A DNA stretch of 64,000 nucleotides from Bacillus changyiensis (GTDB lineage Bacteria > Bacillota > Bacilli > Bacillales > Bacillaceae): NCBI RefSeq assembly GCF_027706145.1, contig NZ_JAQFWW010000001.1:868001-932000 (forward strand), read 5' to 3'. This document shows positions 11,001-20,067 of this stretch, one piece after another. Both the position numbers and the translations under genes were made by a program. Positions within the stretch are counted from its first letter, which is position 1; each line of letters starts with the position of its first letter. The notes beneath the pieces are model-generated. The model was not told the DNA's origin and searched no databases. It was given only the letters and a program-made list of their open reading frames with translations.

Positions 11001-11029
11001 ATTTTATGTCTTAGAATGATTTGGTAGAA
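11001..11029 (-). promoter_or_regulatory. Possible SigE-type -10 before spoVD
   Basis: On the minus strand CATAAAAT (11001-11008) matches the SigE -10 consensus CATACAAT at 7 of 8 positions. The segment 14 bases further upstream is a poor -35. spoVD is mother-cell (SigE) expressed in B. subtilis, which is the main reason to list it. Confidence 0.35.
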
Positions 11030-11057
11030 CGGTTTTCGTTTGCTGCTATTTATTTAA

Positions 11058-11092
11058 ATAGAAGGTTATCGGATTCACCGACAACCTTCTAT
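11058..11092 (-). terminator. Terminator-like hairpin after pbpB
   Basis: A 15-bp stem with one G-U pair (ATAGAAGGTTGTCGG with CCGATAACCTTCTAT on the minus strand) and a 5-base loop lies just after the pbpB stop. The downstream tract is AT-rich (TTAAATAAATAG) and not a pure T run, so termination may be partial. It separates the division genes from sporulation-specific spoVD. Confidence 0.65.
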
Positions 11093-11096
11093 CATT

Positions 11097-13241
11097 TTAA
11101 GACTGTTTCAATCTTACTTTAAGAACTGTTTTCGTTTTTAATTCTGTCCCTTTTTGGATCGTTTGGCTTGTTACAAAGCCTTGCCCACTTGTTTCAATAT
11201 GGATACCGACCATTGAACCAAAACGGAAAACATCTCGTTTCGACCAGCCTGTCATATCAGGCATCACGATTTTCCCTTCTGTTTTCAGAAAGACCCGTTC
11301 ATTTGGCAGCACTTCTTCACCAGCTTTTGGATACTGGTCTTGAATCGCTTCTCCATCACCAGTAGTGACAGCGACAAGATGATTTTCCTCTGCTTCTTTG
11401 ATAGCATCTTCTGTGCGTTTCTCAATGAAGTCAGGCATTTCCATTTGTTTTTCTTCCGTTTTTTCAGCTTCTTTTTGACTTTGACTCGGTTCAATACCCA
11501 AATAGTGAAGGCTTGTTTTCATCACCGGATTGAAAACTTCCGAAACCGGCATAGCACCTGTTTGACTACCTTCTAACTTCGGTTGTTGAACAGCTACATA
11601 GATGAGGAGTTTTGGATCATCTTTCGGCGCCATACCCATGAAAGAAAATACATAGTTCTCTCGCCCGCTTAAAATTTTTCCGTTTTTTCCGGTAATTTGA
11701 GCTGTTCCGGTTTTTCCGGCAATATCATATCCTTCAATCTGATATGCACGACCTGTACCTTTTTCTGAAGTCACAACTTCTCCCAAAAGCTCGCGCACTT
11801 CTTTTGCTGTGTTTTCTGAAATTGGTTGACCGACGATTTTCGGTTGATTTTGCAAAACTGTTTTTTTGTCGTCTGGATCGACGATATGATCGATCACATA
11901 AGGTTTCATCATCTTCCCATCATTAGCAATCGCTGTTGCAGCTTGAAGCTGTTGAATCGGTGTGACCGCTGAACTCTGTCCAAACGCTGTTGATACTTTA
12001 TCACGAAGATATTTAAAATTTATTTTACTATTGGCCTCATCCGGAAGATCAATGCCCGTTTTCTCATAGAAATGAAATTTTCTTAAATACTGATTGAAAC
12101 GGTCTGTTCCTAACTTTTCATTGGCAAGAATCGCAAATGCAACGTTAGATGAACGCACAACACCTTCTCTAAAGGAAATTGGCCCCCAACCGTTTCCATT
12201 GTTATGGTCTTTAATCGGTTTATCTCTTTTGGAAACGGAATAAGTCCCTGATCGGTAAGCTTCCTCTCCCTTGAAGACTCCCTCTTCTATGGCCGCTGAC
12301 AAAGTAAAGATCTTCATCGTTGAACCCGGTTCAAAACTGTAAGAGATTAAATCATTATAATAGTTTGCGACATTTGTCCGTTTATTTGGATTAAAGCTTG
12401 GTCTTTGCGCCATGGCTAGTACTTTCCCTGTTTCCGGATCAACGACCGCAGCCATCATCTTTTTCGGTTTATATTTCTTTTGGACTGTTGTCATACTGTC
12501 TTCCAAAAACGTTTGAATTTTTTGATCGATCGTTAAATAGACGTTATCACCATTATTAGGGGCTTTTATTTGTTCATTGTCATGAAGGAGACGCCATCCT
12601 GCTTTATCAGTTTCATACGTCATATAGCCGTCTGTTTCTTTCAGATATTGATTCATGCTTTGTTCTAGCCCCATTGCACCATGCATTTCACCAGTTTTTC
12701 CATTTAACCGGGAATAGCCGATCAAATTAGAGGCAAAGACACCATTTGGATAGAAGCGCTTTGTATCACGAATAAAGCCGATACCAGACAAATTGAGTTG
12801 TTCAATTTTTTCTTTTTGATCATAACTGAGATGACCAACCGCCCCGAACTCAACTTGATCTCTGTTCTTGTTAAGAATTTCAAGAATTTTTTCTTTTTTC
12901 ATTCCAATAATTGGCGCAAGTTGTCTTGCAGTAAAATCCTTATTTGAAACATATTTAGGCTTCATTTTTTTATCCAAGATAGCAACTAGTTTATAGGTTG
13001 AAGTATCCTCTGCAAGCACTTTACCATTTTGATCAAGAATCGCTCCTCTGTGCGCTTCAATGGACCGCTTTCTTTCAAATTGTTCATTTGCTTTTACTGC
13101 TAAGACTTCTCCACTGGCCCTTCCTGTCACTTGAATAGCCAAAAATCTTCCTAGGATCACAAAGAAAAAGAGAGCAAAACAAATACTAAGTATTGCCGCT
13201 CCTCTGTTCATAAATTTATTCTTTTTCGGCATTCTCATCAT
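11097..13241 (-). CDS. pbpB: Penicillin-binding protein 2B, septal transpeptidase
   Basis: PBP2B is the essential class B transpeptidase of the divisome, paired with FtsW. The 714-residue protein has an N-terminal membrane anchor (about 15-33), a dimerisation domain, and a transpeptidase domain with STMK (307-310), SSN (364-366) and KTG (510-512). A charged linker and two C-terminal PASTA repeats follow. The start ATG overlaps the ftsL stop (ATGA); a second ATG follows immediately and could also be used. Confidence 0.97.
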   Translation of the reverse strand: MMRMPKKNKFMNRGAAILSICFALFFFVILGRFLAIQVTGRASGEVLAVKANEQFERKRSIEAHRGAILDQNGKVLAEDTSTYKLVAILDKKMKPKYVSNKDFTARQLAPIIGMKKEKILEILNKNRDQVEFGAVGHLSYDQKEKIEQLNLSGIGFIRDTKRFYPNGVFASNLIGYSRLNGKTGEMHGAMGLEQSMNQYLKETDGYMTYETDKAGWRLLHDNEQIKAPNNGDNVYLTIDQKIQTFLEDSMTTVQKKYKPKKMMAAVVDPETGKVLAMAQRPSFNPNKRTNVANYYNDLISYSFEPGSTMKIFTLSAAIEEGVFKGEEAYRSGTYSVSKRDKPIKDHNNGNGWGPISFREGVVRSSNVAFAILANEKLGTDRFNQYLRKFHFYEKTGIDLPDEANSKINFKYLRDKVSTAFGQSSAVTPIQQLQAATAIANDGKMMKPYVIDHIVDPDDKKTVLQNQPKIVGQPISENTAKEVRELLGEVVTSEKGTGRAYQIEGYDIAGKTGTAQITGKNGKILSGRENYVFSFMGMAPKDDPKLLIYVAVQQPKLEGSQTGAMPVSEVFNPVMKTSLHYLGIEPSQSQKEAEKTEEKQMEMPDFIEKRTEDAIKEAEENHLVAVTTGDGEAIQDQYPKAGEEVLPNERVFLKTEGKIVMPDMTGWSKRDVFRFGSMVGIHIETSGQGFVTSQTIQKGTELKTKTVLKVRLKQS

Positions 13242-13591
13242 TCCTGTACATTCTTCACTTTTTTGTCACCAAATTTAAGCCCTTTTTCTTTAGCTGTTCT
13301 GATGATTCGATCAGGTGCTTTAAGCTCATTCGCCCTCTTTTCAAGATCACCAACTCTATTTTTTTCTGCTTCATACTTGTTGTTCAGCTGTTGAATTTCA
13401 ATATTTTTCTGATAAGAGACATAAATCTGTGAAATCAGAAAAAGTGAAGCACTGAATAGAGCAACGGCCAAGAGGACGATCAGCACCTTTTCCCCTAATG
13501 TAATGGATGCTCTTCTTCGGATGATAACGGATGGCTCCGCTTTTGCAGTTTGTCTTTGTTGTCTTTCCACTTTATAGGCTAAATTACTCAT
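13238..13591 (-). CDS. ftsL: Cell division protein FtsL
   Basis: FtsL is a short bitopic divisome protein that forms a complex with DivIC and DivIB and is rate-limiting for division in Bacillus. The 117-residue product has a basic cytoplasmic tail, one membrane helix (about 33-54) and an extracellular coiled coil with heptad-like spacing ([19 protein letters not shown]). ATG is preceded by AAGGAGGT. It lies between rsmH and pbpB and overlaps pbpB by 4 bases. Confidence 0.93.
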   Translation of the reverse strand: MSNLAYKVERQQRQTAKAEPSVIIRRRASITLGEKVLIVLLAVALFSASLFLISQIYVSYQKNIEIQQLNNKYEAEKNRVGDLEKRANELKAPDRIIRTAKEKGLKFGDKKVKNVQE

Positions 13592-13623
13592 AGACTGATG
13601 ACCTCCTTTTTAATTTGCACAGC

Positions 13624-14562
13624 TTACTCTCGTGCCTTTTCCGCAATCCGCAGTTTCGCCGACCGCGCTCGGTTATTGTTTTCTAGCTCTTCTTTTGAAG
13701 CTGTGATTGGTTTTTTATGAACGAGTTTTAATTTCGGTTCAAATTCCTTAGGGATGACAGGTAATCCGTGAGGCAATTCAGGTAATGAAGCCAACTCTTT
13801 AAATGTCGATTTACAGATTCTGTCTTCCAATGAATGAAAGGTAATAACAGATACTCTTCCACCGGGCTTCAGCACATCAATTGCCTGCAAGAGCGCTTCT
13901 TCAAATACTTTCAATTCATCATTTACTGCAATTCGGATCGCCTGAAAGATCCGTTTAGCAGGATGCCCGCCGCTTCGCCTTGCTGGGGCGGGAATTGCTT
14001 CTTTGATGATATCGACAAGTTGACCTGTTGTTTCAATAACCAATTTTTCTCGTGCTTCTTCAATTTTTCTGGCGATTTGTTTACTAAACTTCTCTTCCCC
14101 ATATTTAAAGAAAATACGGACTAACTCTTCATAACGCCATTCATTGACAATCTCTTTCGCTGAAAGACTTGCCGATTGATCCATCCGCATATCAAGCGGA
14201 GCATCATGATGATAACTGAATCCCCGTTCTGGTGTATCAAGCTGAGGAGATGACACACCTAAGTCAAATAAAACACCATCCACTTTAGAAATTCCAATTT
14301 CATTTAGACGATCTTTTAAATAACGAAAATTACTTTTTACCAAAACAACTTGTCCTTCAAAATCTGCTAGTTTTTCTTTTGCATGACGAAGTGCCATATC
14401 ATCCTGATCAAACGCAATTAATTTACCATCTTTTGAGAGCTGTGTAAGTAAATATGAACTGTGCCCTGCACCACCTAATGTGCAGTCTACATATGTACCG
14501 TCTTTTTTTACATTTAAACCATCGACTGTTTCTTTTAGCAATACTGTTTGATGTTGAAACAT
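13624..14562 (-). CDS. rsmH: 16S rRNA m4C1402 methyltransferase RsmH
   Basis: RsmH (MraW) N4-methylates C1402 of 16S rRNA using SAM. The 312-residue protein carries the SAM-binding segment [24 protein letters not shown], the [14 protein letters not shown] motif and the C-terminal signature [11 protein letters not shown] followed by [17 protein letters not shown] is preceded by AGGTGGGAT. It stands between mraZ and ftsL, the most conserved arrangement of the dcw cluster. Confidence 0.97.
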   Translation of the reverse strand: MFQHQTVLLKETVDGLNVKKDGTYVDCTLGGAGHSSYLLTQLSKDGKLIAFDQDDMALRHAKEKLADFEGQVVLVKSNFRYLKDRLNEIGISKVDGVLFDLGVSSPQLDTPERGFSYHHDAPLDMRMDQSASLSAKEIVNEWRYEELVRIFFKYGEEKFSKQIARKIEEAREKLVIETTGQLVDIIKEAIPAPARRSGGHPAKRIFQAIRIAVNDELKVFEEALLQAIDVLKPGGRVSVITFHSLEDRICKSTFKELASLPELPHGLPVIPKEFEPKLKLVHKKPITASKEELENNNRARSAKLRIAEKARE

Positions 14563-14627
14563 TTCCTTTTTATCCCACCTTTTTCAAATGAACTGATTGC
14601 AGAATGCTTGTTTCGCGCAAAGATTCA

Positions 14628-15059
14628 TTAAATATCAAACCCAATCATGTTTTCCGCTATTTCAGCAAATGAATCTTCCTGCTCATCTACATATTGTTCC
14701 CAAATCTCTTTACTCCACAATTCAATTCGATTTGAAACTCCAATAACCACACACTCCTTCTCAAGCTTTGCATAACTTAAGAGCGAAGATGTGATGTTAA
14801 TTCTCCCTTGTTTATCCAATTCACACTCTGTGGCACCGGAGAAAAAAAAGCGGGTAAATGCGCGTGCATCTTTCTTTGTAAGAGGAAGAGCTTTCAGTTT
14901 TTCCTCGATGAGTTTCCATTCGGACATCGGGTATCCAAAAAGGCATTGGTCAAGTCCTCTTGTCAGGACAAACTGTTCACCAAGACCCTCTCTGAACTTT
15001 GCCGGAACGATCATGCGGCCTTTTGTATCAATCGTATGCTGGTATTCACCCATAAACAT
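14628..15059 (-). CDS. mraZ: Transcriptional regulator MraZ
   Basis: MraZ is a SpoVT/AbrB-fold DNA-binding protein that forms rings and regulates its own dcw operon. The 143-residue protein has two AbrB-like repeats with DxxxR motifs at D11-R15 and D82-R86. I choose ATG 15059 ([11 protein letters not shown]), matching the family, with GGGGG 8 bases upstream; a GTG 5 codons upstream is possible but extends past the family start. It is the first gene of the minus-strand cluster and follows probable operator boxes. Confidence 0.96.
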   Translation of the reverse strand: MFMGEYQHTIDTKGRMIVPAKFREGLGEQFVLTRGLDQCLFGYPMSEWKLIEEKLKALPLTKKDARAFTRFFFSGATECELDKQGRINITSSLLSYAKLEKECVVIGVSNRIELWSKEIWEQYVDEQEDSFAEIAENMIGFDI

Positions 15060-15089
15060 GATCTTGGCCCCCACTTTCCTTCCTTAACT

Positions 15090-15115
15090 CACCACTATCC
15101 ACCACTTCTCTCCAC
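15090..15115 (-). promoter_or_regulatory. Three MraZ-type boxes, 10-base period
   Basis: On the minus strand GTGGAG, GTGGTG and GTGGTG occur at 15110-15115, 15100-15105 and 15090-15095, exactly 10 bases apart and just before mraZ. MraZ proteins bind short G-rich direct repeats one helical turn apart upstream of their own gene, so these are probably the autoregulatory operator. The assignment is inferred from pattern and position. Confidence 0.7.
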
Positions 15116-15141
15116 ATTTATATTTTACACTGTTTTAGAAT

Positions 15142-15172
15142 AAAAAAAAACCCTGAACTATCAAGGGTTTTT
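15142..15172 (-). terminator. Terminator of bshC
   Basis: CCCTTGA and TCAGGG pair with a one-base bulge, flanked by A and T tracts. On the minus strand the stem ends in nine T residues. It lies 13 bases after the bshC stop and insulates the mraZ operon; the plus-strand copy also ends in T5. Confidence 0.85.
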
Positions 15173-15184
15173 AAAAAAATTATT

Positions 15185-16801
15185 TCAAAGTTTGACAACT
15201 TGATGCTGATTTTGAAAAGAATATGGCAAATCTTTGTATTTTTCCAAGAAATTTGGACCGTATTTATTTAAATAATACATGATATTCCAAATTCTCTCTT
15301 GTGGAGCTTGTAAAGGTCTAATACTCATTTGAATTTTGTCGAAATCGTTTAAAATATTGGTTTCTTTTTCTTCAATTCGTTTTATGACTGTTTTTTCCAA
15401 AAACGATAGTTGATCTTGAATAAAGCGAGCATTTTTTGTCAGAAATGGCATCAGACTTTGGTCAACTTCAAGCGCTTCAGCCCGGACGGAAGAATGAATC
15501 ATTTCAAACTTTTGTTTTGCCTGTTCGATTACATTTGTAAATGTGCTTGGCACTTGATTTGCAAAAAACTGTTCCTTCTTGGTTAAACTCCCTTTTTCAA
15601 GAGACTCTTTAAGATCCACGCCCCGCTCAGCTAGCTTCTTTTCAATATGCCGTTCCAAAAACGTGATATTGAGTCTCGGCACAACTGGTGGCATTTTAAA
15701 ATCCATCACATGAAAAGCACTTTTTAACTCTCCCCAATAATTGATTTCTCCTGGCCCTGCAATAAATGCCAATGTTGGGAGAAGATATTCCTGCATGAGC
15801 GGTCTTGTTACAACATTGTTGCTAAAGGCTTCCGGTTTTTCTTGGATCAAGTGATAAAGCTCTGCCTCAGACCATTTCAGACGAAGTTCTTTTATAAAAA
15901 AATTCGTATCCTCTTTTTCAATTAAAAAGCGTTCTCCGTCATATTCATAGAAAAGATGTGCATGACGGGTAGCTGTTTCAATAATCGGAGAATAGTTCAT
16001 CTCCTTCATGAACGCCTGCTGACGTGTAACAGATTCACCAAGTTGATCATTTTTCTTGATGAGCGCTTGTAAAAAGTCAGACTGTAACGCTCTTAATTCA
16101 GGATCTCCTGAGTTTAGTAGGACAAGCCCATCTTTTTCGAACAATTCAACAATCATATATTCAAAAAAATCAGTGAAAGACTCTGACTGCCGCAAACATC
16201 GTTGTACATTAGCAAGAAGCTCATTCGTATATTCCGTTTCTTGGAAAGAAGCAAAAACACCTTTCAGCCATTTTTCAGCTTTATCAAGATCAAGAGGTGT
16301 TTTAGCAGCCGCACTTTTCTTCCAATAAGACTGGGTCAGCTTATATTTTTTCACTTTCCCGTTATCTGATAAATAGAGATGATTAATTTCTTCTATATCA
16401 TGATCTTCACCGGCCACCCAAAACACTGGAATGACTGGAACATTAAACTCTTGCTGCTTTTGTTTTGCTAGCAGAAGAATTGAGAGGATTTTATGGATCG
16501 TATATAGCGGTCCTGTCAAAAGACCGGCCTGCTGTCCACCAACGACTACAACACTCGTTGGATCACGCAGAAGCTCAATGACCTCATTTATCTTTTTTGA
16601 TTTAAACTTACGGTGATACTTAAGTAAATAGTCGGCTAAAGCATCACGATGATATGTACGGGAGGAAAGGTCGTGCAAGCGCATTTCCCAATCTTCTCTG
16701 TTTAAGCCGTAATCAAAAAACAGCTTCATTTCCTTTTTCTCTTCTATGTAGTCTCGTACAAAAGGGTTTTGACTTTCAATGGAAAGTTCAGTAAGCTGCA
16801 T
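15185..16801 (-). CDS. bshC: Bacillithiol synthase BshC (cysteine-adding)
   Basis: BshC catalyses the last step of bacillithiol synthesis, adding cysteine to GlcN-malate; bacillithiol is the main low-molecular-weight thiol of Bacillus. The 538-residue protein has the nucleotide-binding-like segment GGQQAGLLTGPLYTIHKI, FWVAGEDHDIEEIN, and the C-terminal PQERIWNIMYYLNKYG, all diagnostic of this family (formerly YllA). ATG follows AGGAAG. It is a single gene with its own terminator, upstream of mraZ as in B. subtilis. Confidence 0.95.
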   Translation of the reverse strand: MQLTELSIESQNPFVRDYIEEKKEMKLFFDYGLNREDWEMRLHDLSSRTYHRDALADYLLKYHRKFKSKKINEVIELLRDPTSVVVVGGQQAGLLTGPLYTIHKILSILLLAKQKQQEFNVPVIPVFWVAGEDHDIEEINHLYLSDNGKVKKYKLTQSYWKKSAAAKTPLDLDKAEKWLKGVFASFQETEYTNELLANVQRCLRQSESFTDFFEYMIVELFEKDGLVLLNSGDPELRALQSDFLQALIKKNDQLGESVTRQQAFMKEMNYSPIIETATRHAHLFYEYDGERFLIEKEDTNFFIKELRLKWSEAELYHLIQEKPEAFSNNVVTRPLMQEYLLPTLAFIAGPGEINYWGELKSAFHVMDFKMPPVVPRLNITFLERHIEKKLAERGVDLKESLEKGSLTKKEQFFANQVPSTFTNVIEQAKQKFEMIHSSVRAEALEVDQSLMPFLTKNARFIQDQLSFLEKTVIKRIEEKETNILNDFDKIQMSIRPLQAPQERIWNIMYYLNKYGPNFLEKYKDLPYSFQNQHQVVKL

Positions 16802-16879
16802 CTTTCGAACTTCCTTTCTCCAGTAAATAGTTAGTTTCCCGAAATGAGTATAGCACGTTCAGCGTGATCGTCAAATGAT

Positions 16880-17767
16880 TTAGCTTGACACCTTTTCTAG
16901 CGACTTAATACTGTCGTATAGAAAAGTGAGATGTGGAGTAGAATCTCCCGATTTTTTTGCCAGTTTTAACAAATAACCCATAATTGCGTCAGCTTCCGTT
17001 GTTCTTCCTGCCTGTATATCCGCTAACATTGAGGATGTGTTGCTTCTTGTTTTTCGGCAAACGGAAAGAACATTTTCCCATGCCTTTTGCGGGTTTTCAA
17101 TTGCCAAAATCCGGCTTGTTTCTGCAAACACAAACTTCATGAATGCTAAATACATCGGCTCTTCAATGAGCTTTCCATTTTTCACCTTTAGAAGAGCTGT
17201 CAACGGATTGATACAGGCATTCACAATCAATTTGCTAGCCAGCATTTGATACCAGTCATCGTGCCACAAAAAAGGAAAGGACTCATGTACCGCCTCCAGT
17301 TCTTTTTTCAACCTCTCAGCTCGGTCTGAATGGAATGCGCTCCATTTTACGATTCCTTTCCCTGTGTGCTGAACTGTATAGTCATTTTCTTTGATAGCAC
17401 CATGTTCCACAGCTCCGACATATAGATGATGCTTAACATTCCAATCTTCTAGAAGAGAAGTATGTGCCATTCCATTTTGCAAGAACATGATCTGAAGAGG
17501 ATCTTTATGCTCCAATTCAGACAGAACTGCGGCTAATTGATGTTGTTTTACCGCAACAAAAAGAAGATCAAAATCCGAATCAAGCCCAACACTCACCTCA
17601 GGTTTAGCCGAATATTTCTTTCCATCTACTAAAAGTGAAAGCCCGTTTTGTCGGATGGACTTCGCCTGCTCTTCTCTTCTGACCACTATAGTCACATGAT
17701 GATGAAACGAAAAATAGTATGCAAATAAAAGCCCGATTGAGCCTCCACCAATCACTCCAATTCTCAA
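16880..17767 (-). CDS. panE: 2-dehydropantoate 2-reductase
   Basis: This 295-residue enzyme of the ketopantoate reductase family makes pantoate from ketopantoate with NADPH, feeding pantothenate and CoA synthesis. It has an N-terminal Rossmann motif GVIGGGSIGLLFAYYF (residues 3-18), and KLIVNACINPLTALL in the C-terminal helical domain, containing the family Lys and Asn. The start is TTG close to GTGAGGAT. It lies between bshC and ylbP, the position of B. subtilis ylbQ (panE). Other members of the family have uncertain substrates, so the symbol rests mainly on synteny. Confidence 0.85.
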   Translation of the reverse strand: MRIGVIGGGSIGLLFAYYFSFHHHVTIVVRREEQAKSIRQNGLSLLVDGKKYSAKPEVSVGLDSDFDLLFVAVKQHQLAAVLSELEHKDPLQIMFLQNGMAHTSLLEDWNVKHHLYVGAVEHGAIKENDYTVQHTGKGIVKWSAFHSDRAERLKKELEAVHESFPFLWHDDWYQMLASKLIVNACINPLTALLKVKNGKLIEEPMYLAFMKFVFAETSRILAIENPQKAWENVLSVCRKTRSNTSSMLADIQAGRTTEADAIMGYLLKLAKKSGDSTPHLTFLYDSIKSLEKVSS

Positions 17768-17857
17768 ATCCTCACATCCTGATTTTTTATATACTGTATA
17801 TCATAGCAGAAATAACGTCCATTGACTCGTTAGCCGTTTTATGAATATTTTTATCAT

Positions 17858-17886
17858 TTGGATTTTTATAAAAAAGCGTTTACAAT
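17858..17886 (+). promoter_or_regulatory. SigA-type promoter of ylbP
   Basis: TTGGAT (17858-17863) and TACAAT (17881-17886) are separated by 17 bases, 33 bases before the ylbP ATG. Both hexamers differ from consensus at a single position. Confidence 0.65.
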
Positions 17887-17918
17887 ATAGGTATAACACA
17901 ATCAAAGGGGGTAACAAG

Positions 17919-18398
17919 ATGGTCAAAGTGGAGCGTTTGTTGATCAATTATAAAACACTAGAAGAATTTAAAAAATTCAGGGAATATGGGATTCAAGAAC
18001 TTTCTATGTTGGAAGATCTTGAAAGTAATATGATTGAAAATGACAGCAACTCACCGTTTTACGGTATATATTATGGACATCGGTTGATAGCAAGAATGAG
18101 TCTATATAAAGTGGATCGTAAATATAATCAATATTTTGAAGAAGACAGAGAATATCTGGAGCTTTGGAAGCTCGAAGTGCTACCAGGGTATCAGCGCAAA
18201 GGTTATGGGACAATGCTTGTTGAGTTTGCTAAATCATTCGGATTACCGATTCGCACTAGTCCACGTGTAAAATCATCTGATTTTTGGGGAAAAATGGGGT
18301 TTAAGCCAGTTAAATATGATTTGGCCCGTGATAAGGGAGAAAATCCACTCCTCTGGCTTCCTGAAAGTGAAGACAATCAAAATTCAGAATCAGCTTAG
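17919..18398 (+). CDS. ylbP: YlbP, GNAT-family N-acetyltransferase
   Basis: This is a 159-residue GNAT acetyltransferase of unknown substrate. The acetyl-CoA loop LPGYQRKGYGTMLVEFAKS (about residues 87-105) carries the Q-x-x-G-x-G/A signature, preceded by LELWKLEVL. The real start is the ATG at 17919 after AAAGGGGG; an open extension upstream lacks a ribosome binding site. The gene is monocistronic with its own promoter and a terminator shared with convergent gerR. Confidence 0.92.
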   Translation: MVKVERLLINYKTLEEFKKFREYGIQELSMLEDLESNMIENDSNSPFYGIYYGHRLIARMSLYKVDRKYNQYFEEDREYLELWKLEVLPGYQRKGYGTMLVEFAKSFGLPIRTSPRVKSSDFWGKMGFKPVKYDLARDKGENPLLWLPESEDNQNSESA

Positions 18399-18403
18399 AC
18401 AAA

Positions 18404-18429
18404 AACCGGCCGAAACTGTCAGGCCGGTT
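18404..18429. terminator. Bidirectional terminator between ylbP and gerR
   Basis: AACCGGCC and GGCCGGTT form a perfect 8-bp GC-rich stem with a 10-base loop. An A5 tract precedes it and TATTTTT follows within 6 bases, so it can serve both convergent genes. Confidence 0.8.
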
Positions 18430-18431
18430 GA

Positions 18432-19037
18432 CTATTTTTCCATTCTTTCCAAATTACCATTTGTCTCCATTTGGAATTTTACATTTTTACTTCTTTCATC
18501 TTCTTGAAGAACGACCATCTTTCTTGCCCGTTCCATAATCTCAATTAATGCTTTATAATCGCCCTCTGTCAATTTAAGCTGTTTTTTAAGTGATTCATTT
18601 TCATTTTGCAATTTTTCAATCTCACTTTTTAATTGATTGATTTCTTCGTACAGTCGACTTTTTTCGTCATGATCAACTTTGTGAGATGTAGTATCTTTTA
18701 AGTTTTCCAAAAAGCAGATGACATCTTCAAGTGTCAGGTTATCATTTCTGTCTTCAGAGAGGGTTTTGACTGAGTTCGGCAAAGTGGCTGCGTGAACACC
18801 AATCTTTTTTCGCAATTGTTTACGCTGCTTTTTGGCTAATTCGATTCCTGATTGGTATTGCTTTCTCACACATGAATTCCAACGGAAACCACAAGCTGCT
18901 GCTGTCCTACTTAAAGCTTTACCTACTTCTTCAAACGCCGACAGCTGTGTCCCCCCCTCTCTAATATGCCTTAAAACAACCTCAGCAAGCAACACATCTT
19001 CATCCTGTGTCCAGGCATCCTGTCTTGTAATAGTCAA
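18432..19037 (-). CDS. gerR: GerR (YlbO), RsfA-family sporulation regulator
   Basis: This 201-residue protein has an N-terminal Myb/SANT-like DNA-binding domain (about residues 5-65, with [17 protein letters not shown] and [13 protein letters not shown]) and a C-terminal coiled coil (about 120-175). The RsfA/GerR family contains compartment-specific sporulation regulators; GerR acts late in the mother cell in B. subtilis, where ylbO lies next to ylbP as here. The start is TTG, 8 bases after GGAGGCG. I could not identify a convincing SigE promoter. Confidence 0.85.
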   Translation of the reverse strand: MTITRQDAWTQDEDVLLAEVVLRHIREGGTQLSAFEEVGKALSRTAAACGFRWNSCVRKQYQSGIELAKKQRKQLRKKIGVHAATLPNSVKTLSEDRNDNLTLEDVICFLENLKDTTSHKVDHDEKSRLYEEINQLKSEIEKLQNENESLKKQLKLTEGDYKALIEIMERARKMVVLQEDERSKNVKFQMETNGNLERMEK

Positions 19038-19123
19038 ATGAATTCGCCTCCATAGCTTTATGAATTTACCTCATACATATGCAGCTAATAGAGTAGATAG
19101 AATATTTTCCTGTTTTAAAGAAT

Positions 19124-19158
19124 AAAAAAACACAAGACTCAGTGTCTTGTGTTTTTTT
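19124..19158 (-). terminator. Terminator of ylbN-rpmF
   Basis: A perfect 15-bp stem (A7 CACAAGAC with GTCTTGTG T7) and a 5-base loop lie directly after rpmF. The symmetry makes it usable in both directions. Confidence 0.9.
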
Positions 19159-19159
19159 A

Positions 19160-19333
19160 TTAATTGCTTTTTACGTCTTTTCCTTTGTATGATCCACATG
19201 CTTTGCAGACGCGGTGTGAAAGTTTCATCTCACCACAGTTTGGGCATTCTACCATACCAGGCACTTGCAATTTAAAGTGTGTACGACGAAGTCTTTTTTT
19301 CATTTTAGAAGTTCTTCTAAAAGGTACAGCCAT
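19160..19333 (-). CDS. rpmF: 50S ribosomal protein L32
   Basis: This is a 57-residue L32 of the zinc-binding (C+) type. The zinc ribbon cysteines are C30, C33, C43 and C46 (CPNC and CKAC). The N-terminus [18 protein letters not shown] is highly basic, as expected for rRNA contact. The start ATG follows AAGGAGGTGGG, a near-perfect ribosome binding site. It is the second gene of the ylbN-rpmF operon, as in most Firmicutes. Confidence 0.98.
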   Translation of the reverse strand: MAVPFRRTSKMKKRLRRTHFKLQVPGMVECPNCGEMKLSHRVCKACGSYKGKDVKSN

Positions 19334-19356
19334 TATTCCCACCTCCTTAAAGAGTG

Positions 19357-19872
19357 TTAAGATTCATCTTCTTGTTTTAAGAGCTTCTCAAGATCAGCAA
19401 GCCTTGGATCAATTTGATGTTTCCGGTCATCTTCTGTAATGACCTGCCAATCCTTGCCTTCTTGGGGAGCACCTTCTTCTTTTTGAACTGATTCACAAAA
19501 GATTTGCATGGGTATTTCAAGAAGGATCTCTTCTTTGACAATCGGAGTCAAGTCGATCAGATCATCCTCAACAATATGGACATCTTCATCTTCGATTTCA
19601 TCCATCTTATGAAATAAAAACAGTTCTTTTGTTGAAATACTAAATGGATAACGAACATCAACAAGTGTTCTTGAACAAGGCAAGATCATTTCGCCTGAAA
19701 TAGAAATGTCAAACGCAACCTGCTTTGACTCAATCGTCGCTTTTCCTTTGACATTGACTGGTGAAATACTACGTATATCTGAGTTTTGAGATAGTTCGTT
19801 TAGATCAACTGTTTCATCAAATTCAAAGCTTTTCTTCGGCATTTGATTCAGCTGATGTATCGTCCATTTCAT
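19357..19872 (-). CDS. ylbN: YlbN, YceD/DUF177 family protein
   Basis: This is a 171-residue acidic protein of the DUF177 (YceD) family, commonly cotranscribed with rpmF and linked in bacteria to large-subunit rRNA metabolism. The family pattern [14 protein letters not shown] appears here as [17 protein letters not shown], followed by the acidic stretch [18 protein letters not shown] and a C-terminal [14 protein letters not shown] follows AGAGGTGAT. A near-consensus SigA promoter precedes it. Confidence 0.9.
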   Translation of the reverse strand: MKWTIHQLNQMPKKSFEFDETVDLNELSQNSDIRSISPVNVKGKATIESKQVAFDISISGEMILPCSRTLVDVRYPFSISTKELFLFHKMDEIEDEDVHIVEDDLIDLTPIVKEEILLEIPMQIFCESVQKEEGAPQEGKDWQVITEDDRKHQIDPRLADLEKLLKQEDES

Positions 19873-19902
19873 TGTATCACCTCTAAGAGAGCAACAAACA
19901 TG

Positions 19903-19931
19903 ATTATAGCTTTCATCATGTTTTTTGTCAA
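19903..19931 (-). promoter_or_regulatory. Consensus SigA promoter of ylbN-rpmF
   Basis: On the minus strand TTGACA (19926-19931), a 17-base spacer and TATAAT (19903-19908) match the vegetative consensus exactly, about 31 bases before the ylbN ATG. Confidence 0.9.
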
Positions 19932-19971
19932 TATTTTTTCTTTACAGATCAATGTTCGAATCTTTCATTCG

Positions 19972-20000
19972 TTGACATCTTACATCACAATTCATACACT
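19972..20000 (+). promoter_or_regulatory. SigA-type promoter of tmcAL
   Basis: TTGACA (19972-19977), a 17-base spacer and TACACT (19995-20000) lie 68 bases before the tmcAL start, divergent from the ylbN promoter. Confidence 0.75.
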
Positions 20001-20067
20001 TAAAACCAACAGATTCCTTGTGTAAATGTATCATAACTATTTCAAGAGATGCAAGAGAGGTGGAAAA

